Assembly: GCA_013176395.1 (NCBI GenBank)
Contig: JABMLP010000011.1
Location: 1,302,001 to 1,366,000, forward strand
Direction of reading: 5' to 3'
Source: Venturia oleaginea
Lineage: Eukaryota > Ascomycota > Dothideomycetes > Venturiales > Venturiaceae
DNA: 64,000 nt
Under the pieces are notes generated by a model. It ran no database searches. It worked only from the letters and a program-made list of their open reading frames with translations, and had not been told where the DNA came from. Positions 45,537-59,380 of this stretch are shown one piece after another (position 1 is the first letter of the stretch; the number at the start of each line of letters is the position of its first letter). The translations under genes and the position numbers were made by a program.

Positions 45537-47076
45537 ATGGCGAACCGCGGAAAGATCAAGTGCACCTTCCCGGAATGCTTTCAGTACTTCTCATCCGAAA
45601 AGGAGATGCGCAAGCACAAGAGACACAGCCGTGAGCACGACTACTGCGCCGTCTGCGACAAAGACTTTCTGGAGTGGGATGACTACTCAGCTCACAATGC
45701 TTTGTATAGCGGCCGTGATTCGGAAAAGACGTCTGTCAAGGACTACCTCAAGGCCGGCGAGCCAGTGCCAAGTGGGAATAAACTACACATGTACGGCTGT
45801 GCCAAGTGCGGCGAGCTATTCAAGACAGAAAGTGGACGCCAGCGACACACTAGTGGAGTGGGTATCGATCCAGCGTTGAATGTTGTCGTCACAGTAACTA
45901 ACAAGTATCCTAGGCCCACCCAGTCGACCAGAACATTAAATGTCCAGGATGCGCCGAGACATTCCCTCGCGCTGCCGGTCTTATCTTTCATATGGAGGAA
46001 GGCCACTGCAGTAGTATCACAGCGGCAGAGTTCAAAGGTCACCTTCAACACAAAATTCTCGTCGCTCGTCTCCTTCAGGACCCACAGGTGATGGAGAATC
46101 TCTCGGCTGGCGACTACAAGAGTTATCTCGATGCTGCATTCGATCCCCAACCGGGCGGAGGTGTGCCACTCATAGAAGGTCAAATCACATGGGACGAGGA
46201 TTACGAGCTCGTCAAGCCACTCATACCAGAAAAGCCTATGGTTCCGCCAAGGATGCCTCTCAAGCAGCGGATGTGGCCTGAACTCGGCGAAGCCAATGGC
46301 GGTGGCGTAGATCTGTTGGGTAAAGACATGGCGAACATGTCTATGACAGTCAAGGAAGAGCGTGGAGATAAGCCAAGTACTGGCAAATTGAATGTGCAGT
46401 CATGGCCATTGCCGGAGGGCTACAAGCCGGGTGATCCGCTTCCTCCACCGCCAAAGGCCTGGGCTACCAAAGCTACAGCCTCGAAAGAGCTCTTCCCTGA
46501 TGCTAAGCCTACACCATCACCCGATTGGGATGGCATGAATCAGTCCATTATCACAGCGAATAATAAGACCAATCTTCTTCACTACCACTTCATGAACCCG
46601 GCTCACCAAGATATCGAGCGCTTCTACAATCCCTTAATTGAGAAGTACAAGTGTCCATTACCAGACTGCATGTAAGTCATACCCACTCTAATATATTCTT
46701 CTCTTGCGTCACTCTTATTAACCCTTCACCCAGCGAATACTTCGACACCGCCGCCGAAAACCAAGAACACCTCGAGACCGTCCACCCGATCGACCAGCGC
46801 CGCTGTCCCCGCTGCCACAAATGGTTTAAATCCTATACTGCCCTCATCTCACATTGCGAGGCTCCAAACAGCCGCTGCGGGATCAGCTACACGAACAAGT
46901 TTGGACAGGCAATTGACGAGTTTAGTGGTGGATTCTTAAAAGCAGAACCGGCAGCTCGACCAGACTTGACGGAGAAGAAGGACGGGTATCAATTGGCCTA
47001 CATGAAGTATGAAGCTTCTGTGCCACATGATTGGGAGAGGAAGGCCGAGGAGACTGTTATTGGGACGAAGTTGTAG
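45537..47076 (+). CDS. C2H2-type zinc-finger protein
   Basis: Three exons (45537-45857, 45914-46671, 46734-47076; introns 56 and 62 bp) give 473 residues. Finger-like units are spread along the protein: CTFPECFQYFSSEKEMRKHK, CAVCDKDFLEWDDYSAH, CAKCGELFKTESGRQRH, CPGCAETFPRAAGLIFH, CPLPDCIEYFDT...HLETVH and CPRCHKWFKSYTALISHC. The middle part (about residues 190-340) is acidic and Pro-rich with no domain that I recognise. This arrangement occurs in conserved Pezizomycotina proteins annotated only as C2H2 finger-domain proteins. A nucleic-acid-binding or regulatory role is likely, but specific targets are unknown. Confidence 0.88.
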
Positions 47077-47859
47077 ATGTGAAGCGTGAAGTTCATATTG
47101 ATGGATGGGGTGGGGTGCGGGCGAAGAACCTGGCGGATAAAATGATGATGGCGATGGATAATCAGCGAGGTGTTGAATGACACGCTTGATGGCGATCTGG
47201 CTGCAATCGATGGCCATGCTTACTTGGATTTACTAAGTCCACATACTTAGCCGACAGACACAAACTTACCTGATAGCTGATACTATGAACATTCTTTTAA
47301 CTTTGATCGAGATCGTGGCAAGTCTCTCCTCCATAAAAAGTGACTCGACGCGAAACAAGGTTCGTTTTTATTGGAAAGCCCACCATGGGATGGTCTAGAA
47401 TCGGCAGCGTAGACTCATAACTGCATTGTAGCTGACGAAGAATTGCTTTGGGTCACTTTTTATGGCGCAGTGTCTTACTTCCGGGCTCTGACTTCGGTGT
47501 CTTTCCAATGATAACCGAAGATTCCGTTCGTGTTTGAGTGCCTTGACTCAAGGTTGATGTTGGAAAATTTCTGGTGAGCTGGGAAATATAGTCTGCCAGA
47601 AATTTATCGCCGTTTGTATTAGGTTAAGTTTGGGCTTTGACGTTGAGTCGTTACGATAGGGCCGAGAGTTGATGTGTGCTAGGCTGCATTGAAACATAAA
47701 TGGCGAGTTCTCTTGATCGCGGACACACCGGATGGGATACACATGCTTTTAATTTTTCTTATAATGAGGACTGGATGAGATCTTTCGCTAAGTGATTCTC
47801 CTCACCATAGATAAAGAAGATGGAACTCACATACTTTTGGTGTTAGTTACGGTGAAGAT
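47077..47859. other. Intergenic, 783 bp between convergent genes
   Basis: 3' flanks of the C2H2 gene and the NAD(P)-binding gene. No further feature was recognised. Confidence 0.4.
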
Positions 47860-48678
47860 TTAATGATATCCCTCAAAAGTGTCCTGCTTCCCACTCACCA
47901 CGCCTTCAACGGCTTTCTTGACATCCTCATCACCACCTACAACATCAAAAGCCATCCCAATCGTCCCTTCGTTCTTAATACACTCAATCACCGTCTTCGC
48001 AACATCTTCCCTCGCAACTGGAGTTCCAAGATGAATCTTTCCAGCCACCACTGTGCCCTTGCCTACATCGTCCGTCAATTGTCCTGGCCTTACAATCGTG
48101 TATTTCAAGTTTCGACGACTGTTCTCAGTAACGAGGGAGGTATCTGCGTCAAGCTTCGCTTTCATATACACGCCAATTGCCCCCCAAACTCGGTCCGAGC
48201 GAACTTTATCGTCTTCGTTGTACCAGTCTGGGATGGGCTTTGAATCGCGGTCGCGGACATCGAGGGCAGAAACGATGATGTAGCGCGAGACGCCCGCTTC
48301 GGCTGCTGCGTCCATTGATTTTATGGCGCCTTTTCGATCGACGGTATCGGTTCTGCTGGGATCACCACCGCCAGCGCCGGCGGACCAGATGATGACGGAC
48401 GGGTTGACACTGCGGATTGTTGTGGCTAGGTCGGAGACTGAACTGTCTTCTATGGATTGGACTATGGGGTGGGCGCCGAGGGATTGGAGGGAGGCGGATT
48501 GGGATTGGGAGCGGATTATTGAGTGGACTGTCCTGTGGGGGATTGTTAATATGGAGATATTCATGAGAGTGAGAATCGAGGATGGAGCTTACCAAGGTGG
48601 TGATGCAGAGGTTAAGAGGCGAGTCAATTGACGGCTAACCTTGCCGGATCCGCCGAAGATGAGGGCTGTTTGGGTCAT
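47860..48678 (-). CDS. NAD(P)-binding oxidoreductase (atypical SDR, YbjT/HIM1-like)
   Basis: Two exons (48593-48678 and 47860-48532, intron 60 bp) encode 252 residues. The N-terminus TALIFGGSGKVSRQL is a Rossmann nucleotide loop of the GxSGxv type. Further on are VIIWSAGAGGGDPSRTDTVD, SRYIIVSALDVRDRDS, YMKAKLDAD (YxxxK) and YTIVRPGQLTDD. These are the landmarks of the NAD(P)H-binding SDR_a5 group of small atypical short-chain dehydrogenases. Such proteins bind NADPH and may act as reductases or redox sensors. The start is set by the splice that puts the glycine loop in frame. It is transcribed divergently from the next SDR gene. Confidence 0.88.
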
Positions 48679-49431
48679 GGTGGTTGGATGTTAGTTTGTT
48701 TGTGTGGGTAGTGTATGGAGATTGAAGTTGCGAGGGGAATTCGGAGAAGCATTATCTATCTTGTGGTGTTGGATTCATTTAATTTATTCTAGAGATGACG
48801 ATGCGGGGTTGAGAGGCCGCCTGTCTACTCCCATCACCATCTTCTTTACCTTGTTCAACTGACTATCAGTCAATGAAGATAATATCAATCACTCATCATG
48901 GATCTCAAACATCACTCATCATGGATATCAGACATTACCTATCTTGGATATCAGACAGCACTCATCTTGGATGTCAGACATCACTCATCTTGGAGTTCTG
49001 TCACGAAAAGTAGGTTTGAAGATAGAACAGTAATGGTATTGTATTGAAAAGACAATCGCTAAAGATCTTAGGATCTTTACGCGTGTCCTTTATTTTATAA
49101 TTACCGAAATAATCACACGTTTGGCTCACGACATGCGGCATATTTCATGGCCATACTTACTCTGCACCTATTCCTCCCTTGCGAGTCTCTACTCATTGAT
49201 AGCACCTGCCAGATCCAGTCAACAACGGGCATGATACTCAACGAACCTGTGGGTGCCACATCTACAACAACAAACATCTTGGACCTACTCTTTCTGCTGA
49301 TTTGGTGTCGACCCCTAAAAAGACATTTTGCAACACTACTCATCTGAATTCGACACCTAAAAAGACATCCTACAACAAAGCTCACTTGACATCGATTCCC
49401 GAACAAACTCTACAGAACTTCCGGCATAACA
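48679..49431. promoter_or_regulatory. Shared upstream region of the two oxidoreductase genes
   Basis: Between the two divergent starts lie 753 bp containing a 23-bp minisatellite. There is also a pair of short direct repeats (CCTAAAAAGACAT at about 49314 and 49356) near the SDR start. Confidence 0.45.
48888..49002. repeat. 23-bp minisatellite, five units
   Basis: Five consecutive 23-bp units starting at 48888, 48911, 48934, 48957 and 48980. The consensus is of the form ATCACTCATCWTGGATATCA followed by GAC. Copies differ by 2-7 bases, so the array is not young. Confidence 0.93.
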
Positions 49432-51073
49432 ATGGCAGATAGTAGCAGCCCTGGAGTTACTACCCATCCCCATCCAACGCCCGTACCGATCAGAAACCCT
49501 ATCAGGACATGGAACCTTCATTACCCATCCACCGACATGAGATCAGCAGCCACAGGAGACAGGAGAGCAAGCCGAAAGCCGCCAGCAGACCCTGATCATG
49601 AGTTCACAGGCCAAACCGTCATCGTGACCGGCGCAAACACGGGGCTTGGTTATCAAGCTGCCCTGAAATTTGCTTCACTTCATGCCAAAAAGGTCATTCT
49701 TGGGGTTCGAGACGTTGCGAAAGGGGACATCGCGAAAGCAAAGATAGTTGAGTCACTCGAACCCAACGACATCACCAATCAAATTGAAGTATGGGCACTG
49801 GACATGCTGTCGTACCCAAGCATCAAGACTTTTGCGGCCAAGGCCGGTGAGTCTCTTGAGCGACTCGATATTGTTGTTCTCAATGCCGCAATTATGCCTG
49901 CCGGTGTGTCAGATGTTCGCCCAGAGATTCCCAATCCCGAATTTTCATGGCTGAGGCTCTCCAACGACCCTGTCCACTACGCGTCGTTGTGGAGCAACGA
50001 CGCTGCCCGACGACCACGCAAGTATTCGGATTTGTTGGATGATGAGGGTAAACTCTCAGACTATGGCTGGGAAGAGACTCTGCAGATCAATACGTTGTCG
50101 ACCGTGTTTCTCGCTCTCCTTCTTCTTCCAAAACTCCGAAAAACCAGCGCCACCGTTTCGCCGACCCCAGTTTTGGAATTTGTCGGGTCTTCGATCTACA
50201 AAGACATTACGCTGCCGCCAGCTTTTGTTCATACCCCGATCCAGACATGCTCGATAGACGAATGTGCGAAAACAGCAGACAAACCGAAAAAAGAGAGACG
50301 TATGATAGTCAAGGAATGGAAGAAAGAGCGTCGGGAGCTTGACGGCATCTCCACTTACAAAGGAAAAGAACAATACGACATTTCCAAGTATGCACTTCAA
50401 TGCGCCGTCAAGAAAATTGCAGAATTTGTCGAGCCACACGAGGTCATCGTAACTTCATGTTGTCCACAGGAATGCAAATCAGATATCAGGCGCCAGGCGA
50501 GCTCGATCGCACGGGCAACATTCATCACTAAAAGTGCGTTGAATCCTCTACGCCATTTACGGACAAGCGAAGAAGGGGCAAGGACTCTGGTCAGCGGCAC
50601 ATATCAAGGCAGAGAGAGCCATGGCATGTTTTGGACGAATGTAAGCTCTTCTCTCTAGCTCCCTGCCAACAATTCACTGACACGGCCTCGCAGGATCAGC
50701 TCCAGGTGTAAGATCGCTCCTTTATCTCTCTGAGCGCGGTGGCGGGTTTACACTAATACGGTCACACAGATTTTCGAAGAAGAAGAAGAAGTCTGTACTG
50801 TGTTCCTGTCCCGATACGCCCGTTAATGAGACGATGATGGGATTTCCGGTACGGAGATGTGACAGAAGAAAGATAGAGGTGGAGAAAAAGAAGGATGGAA
50901 AGAAACCAAAGACTCGGAGACGCAGGCTGAGTGTTAAGGAGGAAGAAGACAAACTTCGTGAAGAGGGGAGACGTGTCTCAGAGTTTGAGCAGATTGACCT
51001 GGTTTGGAAAGATATCCTGTTCTGCTTGGCGAAGGATGAACCAGAGGTTATGGATCTTGTTAAGACTTCGTGA
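49432..51073 (+). CDS. Short-chain dehydrogenase/reductase with a 14-nt micro-exon
   Basis: Exon 1 (49432-50640) carries the cofactor loop TVIVTGANTGLGYQAAL (TGxxxGxG), LDIVVLNAAIMPAGV (NAA), ETLQINTLSTVF, and the active-site YDISK. After a 53-bp intron comes a 14-bp exon (50694-50707), a 62-bp intron with a GTAAGA donor, and exon 3 (50770-51073). The spliced frame is continuous at 508 residues. It ends FEQIDLVWKDILFCLAKDEP, which matches the C-terminal VWxexL helix common to these fungal SDRs. If the second intron is retained, the protein stops early after DQLQV. Exon 3 also adds a Lys-rich insertion. The substrate is unknown. Confidence 0.85.
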
Positions 51074-52599
51074 TGTGTTGGCCATGATGGATTCCAGTCT
51101 CGGGTCAGGGGTGCCGGACTGTTTGTGATTGGGAACAGATTGATCATCGGGTGGTTGGTGTATTTGTAGAGTATTCGTATCGTAGCTTTATGGCTTTAGT
51201 ATCCTATATTCGTATCGAATTGCTGTTCCTCCGCCTCTACTACTCTACCTACCGCATTCCACAGTTTCTCTGGCAAGAATAAAGTGGAGGTCTGGGCCCG
51301 TGCTTCTGAGCGGCATAGTGAGAAGCACAAGCAATTTATTCATCTTTCTCGCCTATCATTCTCAGCCTGGCATCATAAATAAAAATGGTGCTGTCTCATC
51401 ATGTATCCCCCCTACCAGACAGTTCGAGCCCTCTTGGACGAGGTAACATAAGCAAGGACAGCACAAGAGATGGTAAGGTTGGATGATGAGCTTAAGGCTT
51501 CAACAAGTAGCCTCTCGTTCCGTCATCCTTACCGCCGGCGAGTACGTGATGGATAGAAGAGTTCGCTCACAACTGGTTGCAGGTTCGCGGATCGGGCCGT
51601 TTATCGGTTGTGGAAATCTTGTTGATGAGAAGGCGAGATGATAATGAAAGGATTAGTCCGGTGGACAGAGGAGATCATCGTCGGATGGGTAAATCGTAGC
51701 TGATGGAGGGCAAGGACGCGACGCGACGCGATGAGACTCATGAGAGAAACTACGGAAAGAAATTGGAGGAATATCCATAATAGGCCCGAAGTATAGCCTA
51801 TCGCTTTTTGCATCCCATATATATACCGCCAGACCTTCCAACAACGACATATCATTTTCAAAGTTGCACACTGGCTTCTAAATCCAGTAACTTGTAGTTG
51901 AAAATCGGCCCCAAAGCATCTCTTCACGATGTGGACCTGCCATTTTGAACTGCGCTGTTGGAAAAGTATAAAGCGATATTGATCCCAAAAGATCTTCAGG
52001 CATGACTTTGCTTATCTGTTTGAAGTTTGGGTATTCTTTCATCATGACTAATATTCCTGGCAAAATTTCCAGCTCATTGCTATTCTTCGCCTTCTGTACT
52101 GTGATTTTTGGCAGAGGCGATACCACAGCAGTACCAAAGCTCGGAGGAGGAAACGCAACATTCTCGATGAGCTCAAGAGTATTCCATGTTCGAGCTATCT
52201 GGAAAGCATCAAGCTATTCTACCCTTGTCCGAACTTAACCCAAGCTGCATTCAACACCTTGTAAAAAAGGATAGGCGGCGAAAAGAGCGGTGGCCGGGGG
52301 GAGGTACTGTAGGCGCATTTTCTCTGGTTAGCATAGAATGGATTCTCAACGAGGCAGAGTAATGCAACGCTCTGAGCGACACTGTGGTCCAACTCAGACT
52401 GCCTTCTTTCCATGTAGGATCATCTGCCTATGACTTCTTGCTTGGACAACCCGCAACTCTCATCAATTCTGCGACCACCATACACATTACGTCGAACAGC
52501 CTAACCTCCTTGATCCAATTCACATTCCAAAGCACATCTTAATAAGATAAGCCTAGCAAATCCTCAAGCCCAAGATAAACAGCACCAGGATAGTCCGCA
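51074..52599. other. Intergenic, with one coding-like minus-strand stretch
   Basis: At about 51880-52230 on the minus strand a frame reads WNTLELIENVAFPPPSFGTA and VMMKEYPNFKQISKVMPEDL. It looks coding but is preceded by a TAG in frame and has no resolvable exons. It is probably the relic of an unidentified gene. Nothing else is evident. Confidence 0.35.
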
Positions 52600-54711
<2,112 letters not shown>

Positions 54712-55212
54712 GGTGACGAAGAGCAAGTGTACTATTTTGTAATGAACCAAGAAAAGTCGAACGGAAGATAATCAGACCACGAAAGCTAAGTAAACGAGAG
54801 TAGTTTGGATTCTTCCAATAGCAGGACCATTGAAATTCTTACACGTTTCTCCATTGTAATGCCACCGTCCTATCTACTCACAGTCGACCTTGCTAGTAAC
54901 TAGTCTCAGCCTAGGACATGCGCCATGCTCCAAAATGAGCGTTTCTTTGACATAGCGAGATCGTTTTGGGATGCGGCGACCGGTGACAACGTAGATAAAA
55001 AGAACAGCAAGTCTGTTTTATCAGCCAGGCGTCCAAGCGTCGTCTGTTCTCTTAACAAAGAAAATTCGGGGAGCACACAGGTCTGACATAGACCTCGGAC
55101 GAGAGGTCTTATTCTTAGGCCACCGACCTGCTCATATACAAGGCACAATATTGATGACAAGGATAAACATGCCTGAGATCTTTGTTCGGGAGGGCGATCG
55201 CATCCACATGTA
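54712..55212. other. Intergenic, 501 bp
   Basis: Former promoter of the esterase pseudogene and left flank of the mariner relic. No gene was recognised. Confidence 0.4.
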
Positions 55213-55291
55213 CAAGTGCTGTGCATGAACGGGCTGACACCCCCCCTGTCAATTTTGTCTCAGTCATGAAGCTAGCAAAATGAAGCAGACT
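55213..55291. repeat. Left terminal inverted repeat, about 79 bp
   Basis: Matches the right end in inverse orientation apart from a few substitutions and one length difference in a C-run. Confidence 0.88.
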
Positions 55292-55300
55292 TTGTATACA

Positions 55301-56371
55301 TTACCACTTAGTGTGGCCGCCATTAGCTGCGATAACGGCTTGTACGCGCTCAGGCATCTCTTCTCTATACTTAATAAAGTCATCTAGCTCAAGTTTAGCC
55401 CATTGTTCCTCAAGATACTGTCGTACATCTGCTTCCGAGTACGGAAAGCGCCTCCCAATTCTATATTTTAATAGCCGCCAGACATTCTCAATTGGGTTGA
55501 GATCTGGTGAGTTAGCTGGCCAAGTCATCCCATTAAGGTTGTACTGAGAGTGTACTGCCTGAGTAAGCCTAGCCGTATGTACGGAGGCGTTATCTTCCAT
55601 CAAGATTGCTCGAAAGTAGCCTCCTCTATGCTTCATCTCGTGAATATGACTATATACCCCTGGCAGAATATGCTCAGAGTATATATCAGCAGTAACCTTG
55701 CCCCAAGCCTTCTCACAACCTACAAGAGGTCCCTTTGTTGTCCCAGAAATACAGCCATGAGCCATCCAAGAAGAATAACCTCGAAACTTTGGTAATAAGC
55801 AAGAAGGTCCATACTTCTCCTCAGGCCTCCTTGTTACGTATATGACGCCAAAGCCTCCTGTTGTAAAAGATGCCTCGTCTGTCCAGAGGACACGTTTCCA
55901 CTGCTCAAAGTCCCAATGTTAGTGACGTATTGCCCATTGTAGTCTTGCCGCTCGGTGCGCCTCCGTAAGAAGAGGCTTCTCGACGGCGATACGGCGGAAG
56001 AATCTCTCGCATTTAAAGGCTTAAAAAAGGGTTCTCCGGCAGGCTTGAATACCCTCAATCGAGGCAATCTGCTCAAGCGGCATTCGTCGGTGTAGAGCAT
56101 TCTGGGTAGCTCGGTTGATTAGACGGTGGCGGCGGTGGATTGTAAGCATAAATGGCCTGCCAGGTGGCTTACGAGGAGTATAATATCCTTCTTGAATACA
56201 AAGAATAACCGTAGATCGAGCAAGACGAAGCTTTCGAGCGATTTGGGTCTTGTTCCATTCTGCAAGGTGGTATAAGGTGAGGATCTGAGTACGCTCGCGC
56301 TCAGAGAGACGTTAGCCTTTCGGCCGCTCAGGATCACGAAATGATTGACGGTTCTTATGCTTGCCAGGCAT
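55301..56371 (-). pseudogene. Mariner/Tc1 transposase with three in-frame TAA codons
   Basis: From ATG at 56371 one frame of 356 codons plus a stop runs to 55301 without any indel, but contains TAA at 56312-56314, 56021-56023 and 55919-55921. The N-terminal HTH region is visible (ERTQILTLYHLAEWNKTQIA, LARSTVILCIQEG). The catalytic motifs are LWTDEASF, MEDNASVHTA and SPDLNPIENVWR. Three stops of one kind in an otherwise open frame fit CAA>TAA changes from RIP better than random decay. The copy is dead but structurally well preserved. Confidence 0.9.
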
Positions 56372-56414
56372 TTGAAGCTGTACAATGAAGAATATGAGGT
56401 GATAGTAGAGGTAG

Positions 56415-56492
56415 AGTCTGCTTTATTTTGCTAGCTTCATGACTGAGACAAGATTGACAGGGGGGTGTCAGCCCGTTCATGCACAGCACTTG
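56415..56492. repeat. Right terminal inverted repeat, about 78 bp
   Basis: Inverse complement of the left end; the outermost bases are followed by the TA target site. Confidence 0.88.
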
Positions 56493-57279
56493 TAGAGCAC
56501 CGCATGGGGAGAGCGATCGCCTTCGGATGTAGAGTACCGCATGAGGACGGGCGATGAGGTGGCTCAACCCAAGCCACTGACTTAAATCGAGTACACCTCT
56601 GTCGCGGATACAGAGAAACAGGCTATTTTCTCTTTGGAGAAAACGGACATAATCTAATATTCACTTGCGCAGTGAAAATTGTTCACATGATTGTGCCTTG
56701 CCATAAGACTAATTGTAGCGATGCTGAATCCGTCGGCTTGCAATAGCTCTCTATTTGTGGATGACGCGGACTAGACTTGAATGGGTTTCTCTAGATAGTT
56801 CTCACCTAACGGAAACGATCAGCCTAATGGGCGTTTGAGGCTCTTCGATCGAAAAGAAGACCCAAATAAGCCCAACTTATGTTGACCGGGAATGCGAGAT
56901 CTCGTGCTGTGGCTCGGCTCGGCAGGGGGCGAAAGTTCCCGGTGGAGGAGTTTGTCTTCGGAGGGGCACTAAAATACTTCCGTGTCTGGATTCTGTTACC
57001 CGATGGTGAAGAATGGTATACCCTCACCTCTGTTCCTGCAGCTGTAGGTACGGTTCGTGATATGACCGCCGCGAGTTTTAGCTAGCAGCTTACCCCACAA
57101 ACAACTTGAAGATTTGACTCGCCTCCGAGCAACACCAAAAATTAGACACTCGTACCTCCCAAAAGAGATTAGTCCCATAGTCCACTGTTTGAGCTCGAAA
57201 CAAGTGTTGATTGTTATGGACGGACGACTCCTTTTTTTTGGAGCTGCTCAAGCACGTAACAATATCATTCAAATTTCTC
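56493..57279. other. Intergenic, 787 bp
   Basis: Right flank of the mariner relic and 3' flank of the FSH1-like gene. The word GCGATCGC(C) with GGATGTA next to the element resembles the left flank. No gene was recognised. Confidence 0.4.
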
Positions 57280-58058
57280 CTATGGCCGATTCTCCGGTGA
57301 GAAACTTGACTCTTCGGTGCTCGTATACAATTCTCTAATTTTGTCTGCCAGTTGCTTGACTTCCGCTGGCTTCCAGGGCATGGCATGATGGTAATCAATC
57401 TCGTGAAGTCTCGCTGTGGATGGTTCGAAATACGTCGCGTACTGTTCTCTTCCATATTGCACATACTTATCTTTCAAGCCGTGGACATGTAGTGTTGGAA
57501 TCTGAATCCGTTCTTTCGACGGATCTTCGGGTACTTTGGCTATTCAGCGACGATTAGCATGCCCAAAGGGGATAGAACGACAGTACCCAAGAACATACCC
57601 ATCGGCCCTCCGACTCCATTACAGAGAACACCAAACTTCAAACCAAGCGATTCCTCGGGCTTTCCTTGCTCAATACATCGCTGTTGATCCAAGAGAAGTC
57701 CAGCCACGACACGAGTGCCCTGGCTGAAGCCAATCGCGCCAACCCATTCGCCACCTCTCTCCTTCATCAACGTCTTCACGCGCGAAATTCCATCTCTACC
57801 ACTCTCATCGTACCCACCTCCATCAAGAAGAATGTATTTTCCATCATCTGCGGCCTTGAACCAGTTGTGAAAGGGCTCGTAGCCCTCGAAGGCAGGCAGA
57901 ACTCCTGGGCCCGCATCCCGAATGAAGGGTCCGTTGAAAAAATGGAATTCGAACTCGGAATTAAGCAGAATCTCGAGTTGAGTACATTGGATTTCGAAGA
58001 TGATTTCTTTGTTGGAGCCTCCGCCGTGGAAGCAGGCTATCCGTGGTAGTTTTGACAT
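57280..58058 (-). CDS. FSH1/OVCA2-family serine hydrolase
   Basis: Two exons (57587-58058 and 57280-57539, intron 47 bp with a GTACTG donor) encode 243 residues. The start is placed at MSKLPRIACFHGGGSN. An upstream Met would only add a poly-Thr stretch from a GTT repeat. The family features are the oxyanion strand IACFHGGGSN, FEFHFFNGPF, the nucleophile motif GAIGFSQGTRV (GxSxG), LHVHGLKDKYV with the catalytic Asp, and HEIDYHHAMP with the catalytic His. FSH1-type hydrolases are small cytosolic esterases. They also occur in fungal secondary-metabolite clusters, but nothing here suggests such a cluster. Confidence 0.9.
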
Positions 58059-58246
58059 TGTTGTTGTTGTTGTTCTTGGCTTTATGTCCCTGGAAGAGGA
58101 AAATATGTGAACGGAGGTGGTTTGTTCACCTGCACTCAACAATCATCACATGCGCAGAGTTTTGAGCAGGAACATTTATTGATTATCTAGTCCAACTGCA
58201 CAGTGTCCATTTTGCATCTGCTTTTGATCCTTCTTCATGACCAAAC

Positions 58247-58828
58247 CTATGGCCTCCTCGTGTCTCCGCCTTGTCTAACATTGTTTAGAATATCTTCATT
58301 TCCTGGGTTTTCATCTTCATATTGACGCTGCTTATCTTCTGGTCCTCCTTCGCCCTCGAAATCTTTGGCCTTTGTTGGTCTATTCAACATCATCAGCAAA
58401 TGTACAGATCAAAGTAAAAAGATCTTTATTACAAGACAATGGAGCTCAAAGTAGCATTTTCCAAACGTCGATGAGATTGAGAAGGGTGAAAACTTACCGT
58501 CCCTTAGCATCAATACCACCGCCTTCACTCTCAGGAATCTCCCTGTTGTCACCCCTTCCACTGGCAGCAGAGCCGTACGTCACACTTCCCCCTAGGAACT
58601 TCTCAGCTCCAGCTTCGTTGACGCCGGATTCGAGACCTAGTATTCAAATATCAGCTATTGTTCTTCCGAAGAGTTCTTGGCTCGAGGACACTAAGGAGCA
58701 AGCAATGAAAGAAGCATACCAGAATCGCTGCTCTTCCCAGCACCAGTCCTGTTTTCCAGCGAATTCATATCTTTCTCCGCTTTCTTCGCGATGTCAAGTG
58801 GGTTCTGGCCTTTGTATTCTTGTGCCAT
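58247..58828 (-). CDS. Small hydrophilic, probably disordered protein
   Basis: Three exons (58720-58828, 58498-58636, 58247-58379) with introns of 83 and 118 bp give a 126-residue protein with no hydrophobic segment. It reads MAQEYKGQNPLDIAKKAEKD at the start, GGSVTYGSAASGRGDNRE in the middle and ends QGGDTRRP. It is rich in Gly, Glu, Asp, Lys and Ser and contains no cysteine. This composition recalls LEA-like or stress-associated fungal proteins of unknown biochemical role. The introns are longer than elsewhere in the window. Donors and acceptors are canonical and both joins restore the frame. Confidence 0.75.
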
Positions 58829-59380
58829 TTTGTCGAATGAGTTGTTCTCTCAAATCGATTGAATGTAACTTATTCTCTAAAGGATGTTGAATTGAGTTGA
58901 TAGAGTTGGAGAAAAGCTGGAGGACTTAATATTGTGCGATTGGTGATGTGGATGAGTGATGATATCAGAGCCATGTCATATTTTTGGAACGGACACTAAC
59001 GGCCCAACACCATTGGGAACTTCGTGAATTCAAGTTGTCGCACGGTTTCTTTCACTTTAAGGGAATCCATCGCGCGACTACAATTCCATCGTTTTGAGAC
59101 CTAAAAATCGACCCTGATCTGGACAACAAAACAGTGGTTCAAAAAAATGATTATATATACTGCGATCTATACTGCAACCGAACCCAAAAAGATAACTGGC
59201 TACCAGTGAAATTCAAACCAAGCGAACAATCCAAATATCAAATACTTCTCCCAAAGTCGAACGCAGAAAAACATTCCCTCTCTACCCAACATATCATGCC
59301 GAGAAGCAGACCAGCTGCTAAGTGACACGATCGTCAGTAACAACTTCTCTCTAACGTTGTACAACTCACCATGCACATCC
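58829..59380. other. Intergenic, 552 bp
   Basis: Promoter of the small hydrophilic protein and 3' flank of the next gene. No further feature was seen. Confidence 0.4.

Larger units (their letters stand above)
55213..56492 (-). mobile_element. Mariner/Tc1-like element, inactivated
   Basis: A 1,280-bp element with inverted termini of about 78 bp starting CAAGTGCTGTGCATGAACGG. TA is present on both sides (55211-55212 and 56493-56494), the standard target duplication. It encodes one transposase reading frame interrupted by three TAA codons. Confidence 0.9.

Noticed and set aside
48888..49002. Five regularly spaced repeats resembling a short CRISPR array
   Set aside because: The units are directly adjacent with no unique spacers, and the genome is fungal; it is a minisatellite.
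58059..58142. N-terminal extension of the FSH1-like protein (poly-Thr)
   Set aside because: It adds only a GTT-repeat-derived stretch; the fold begins at MSKLPRIACFHGGG, so the downstream ATG was chosen.
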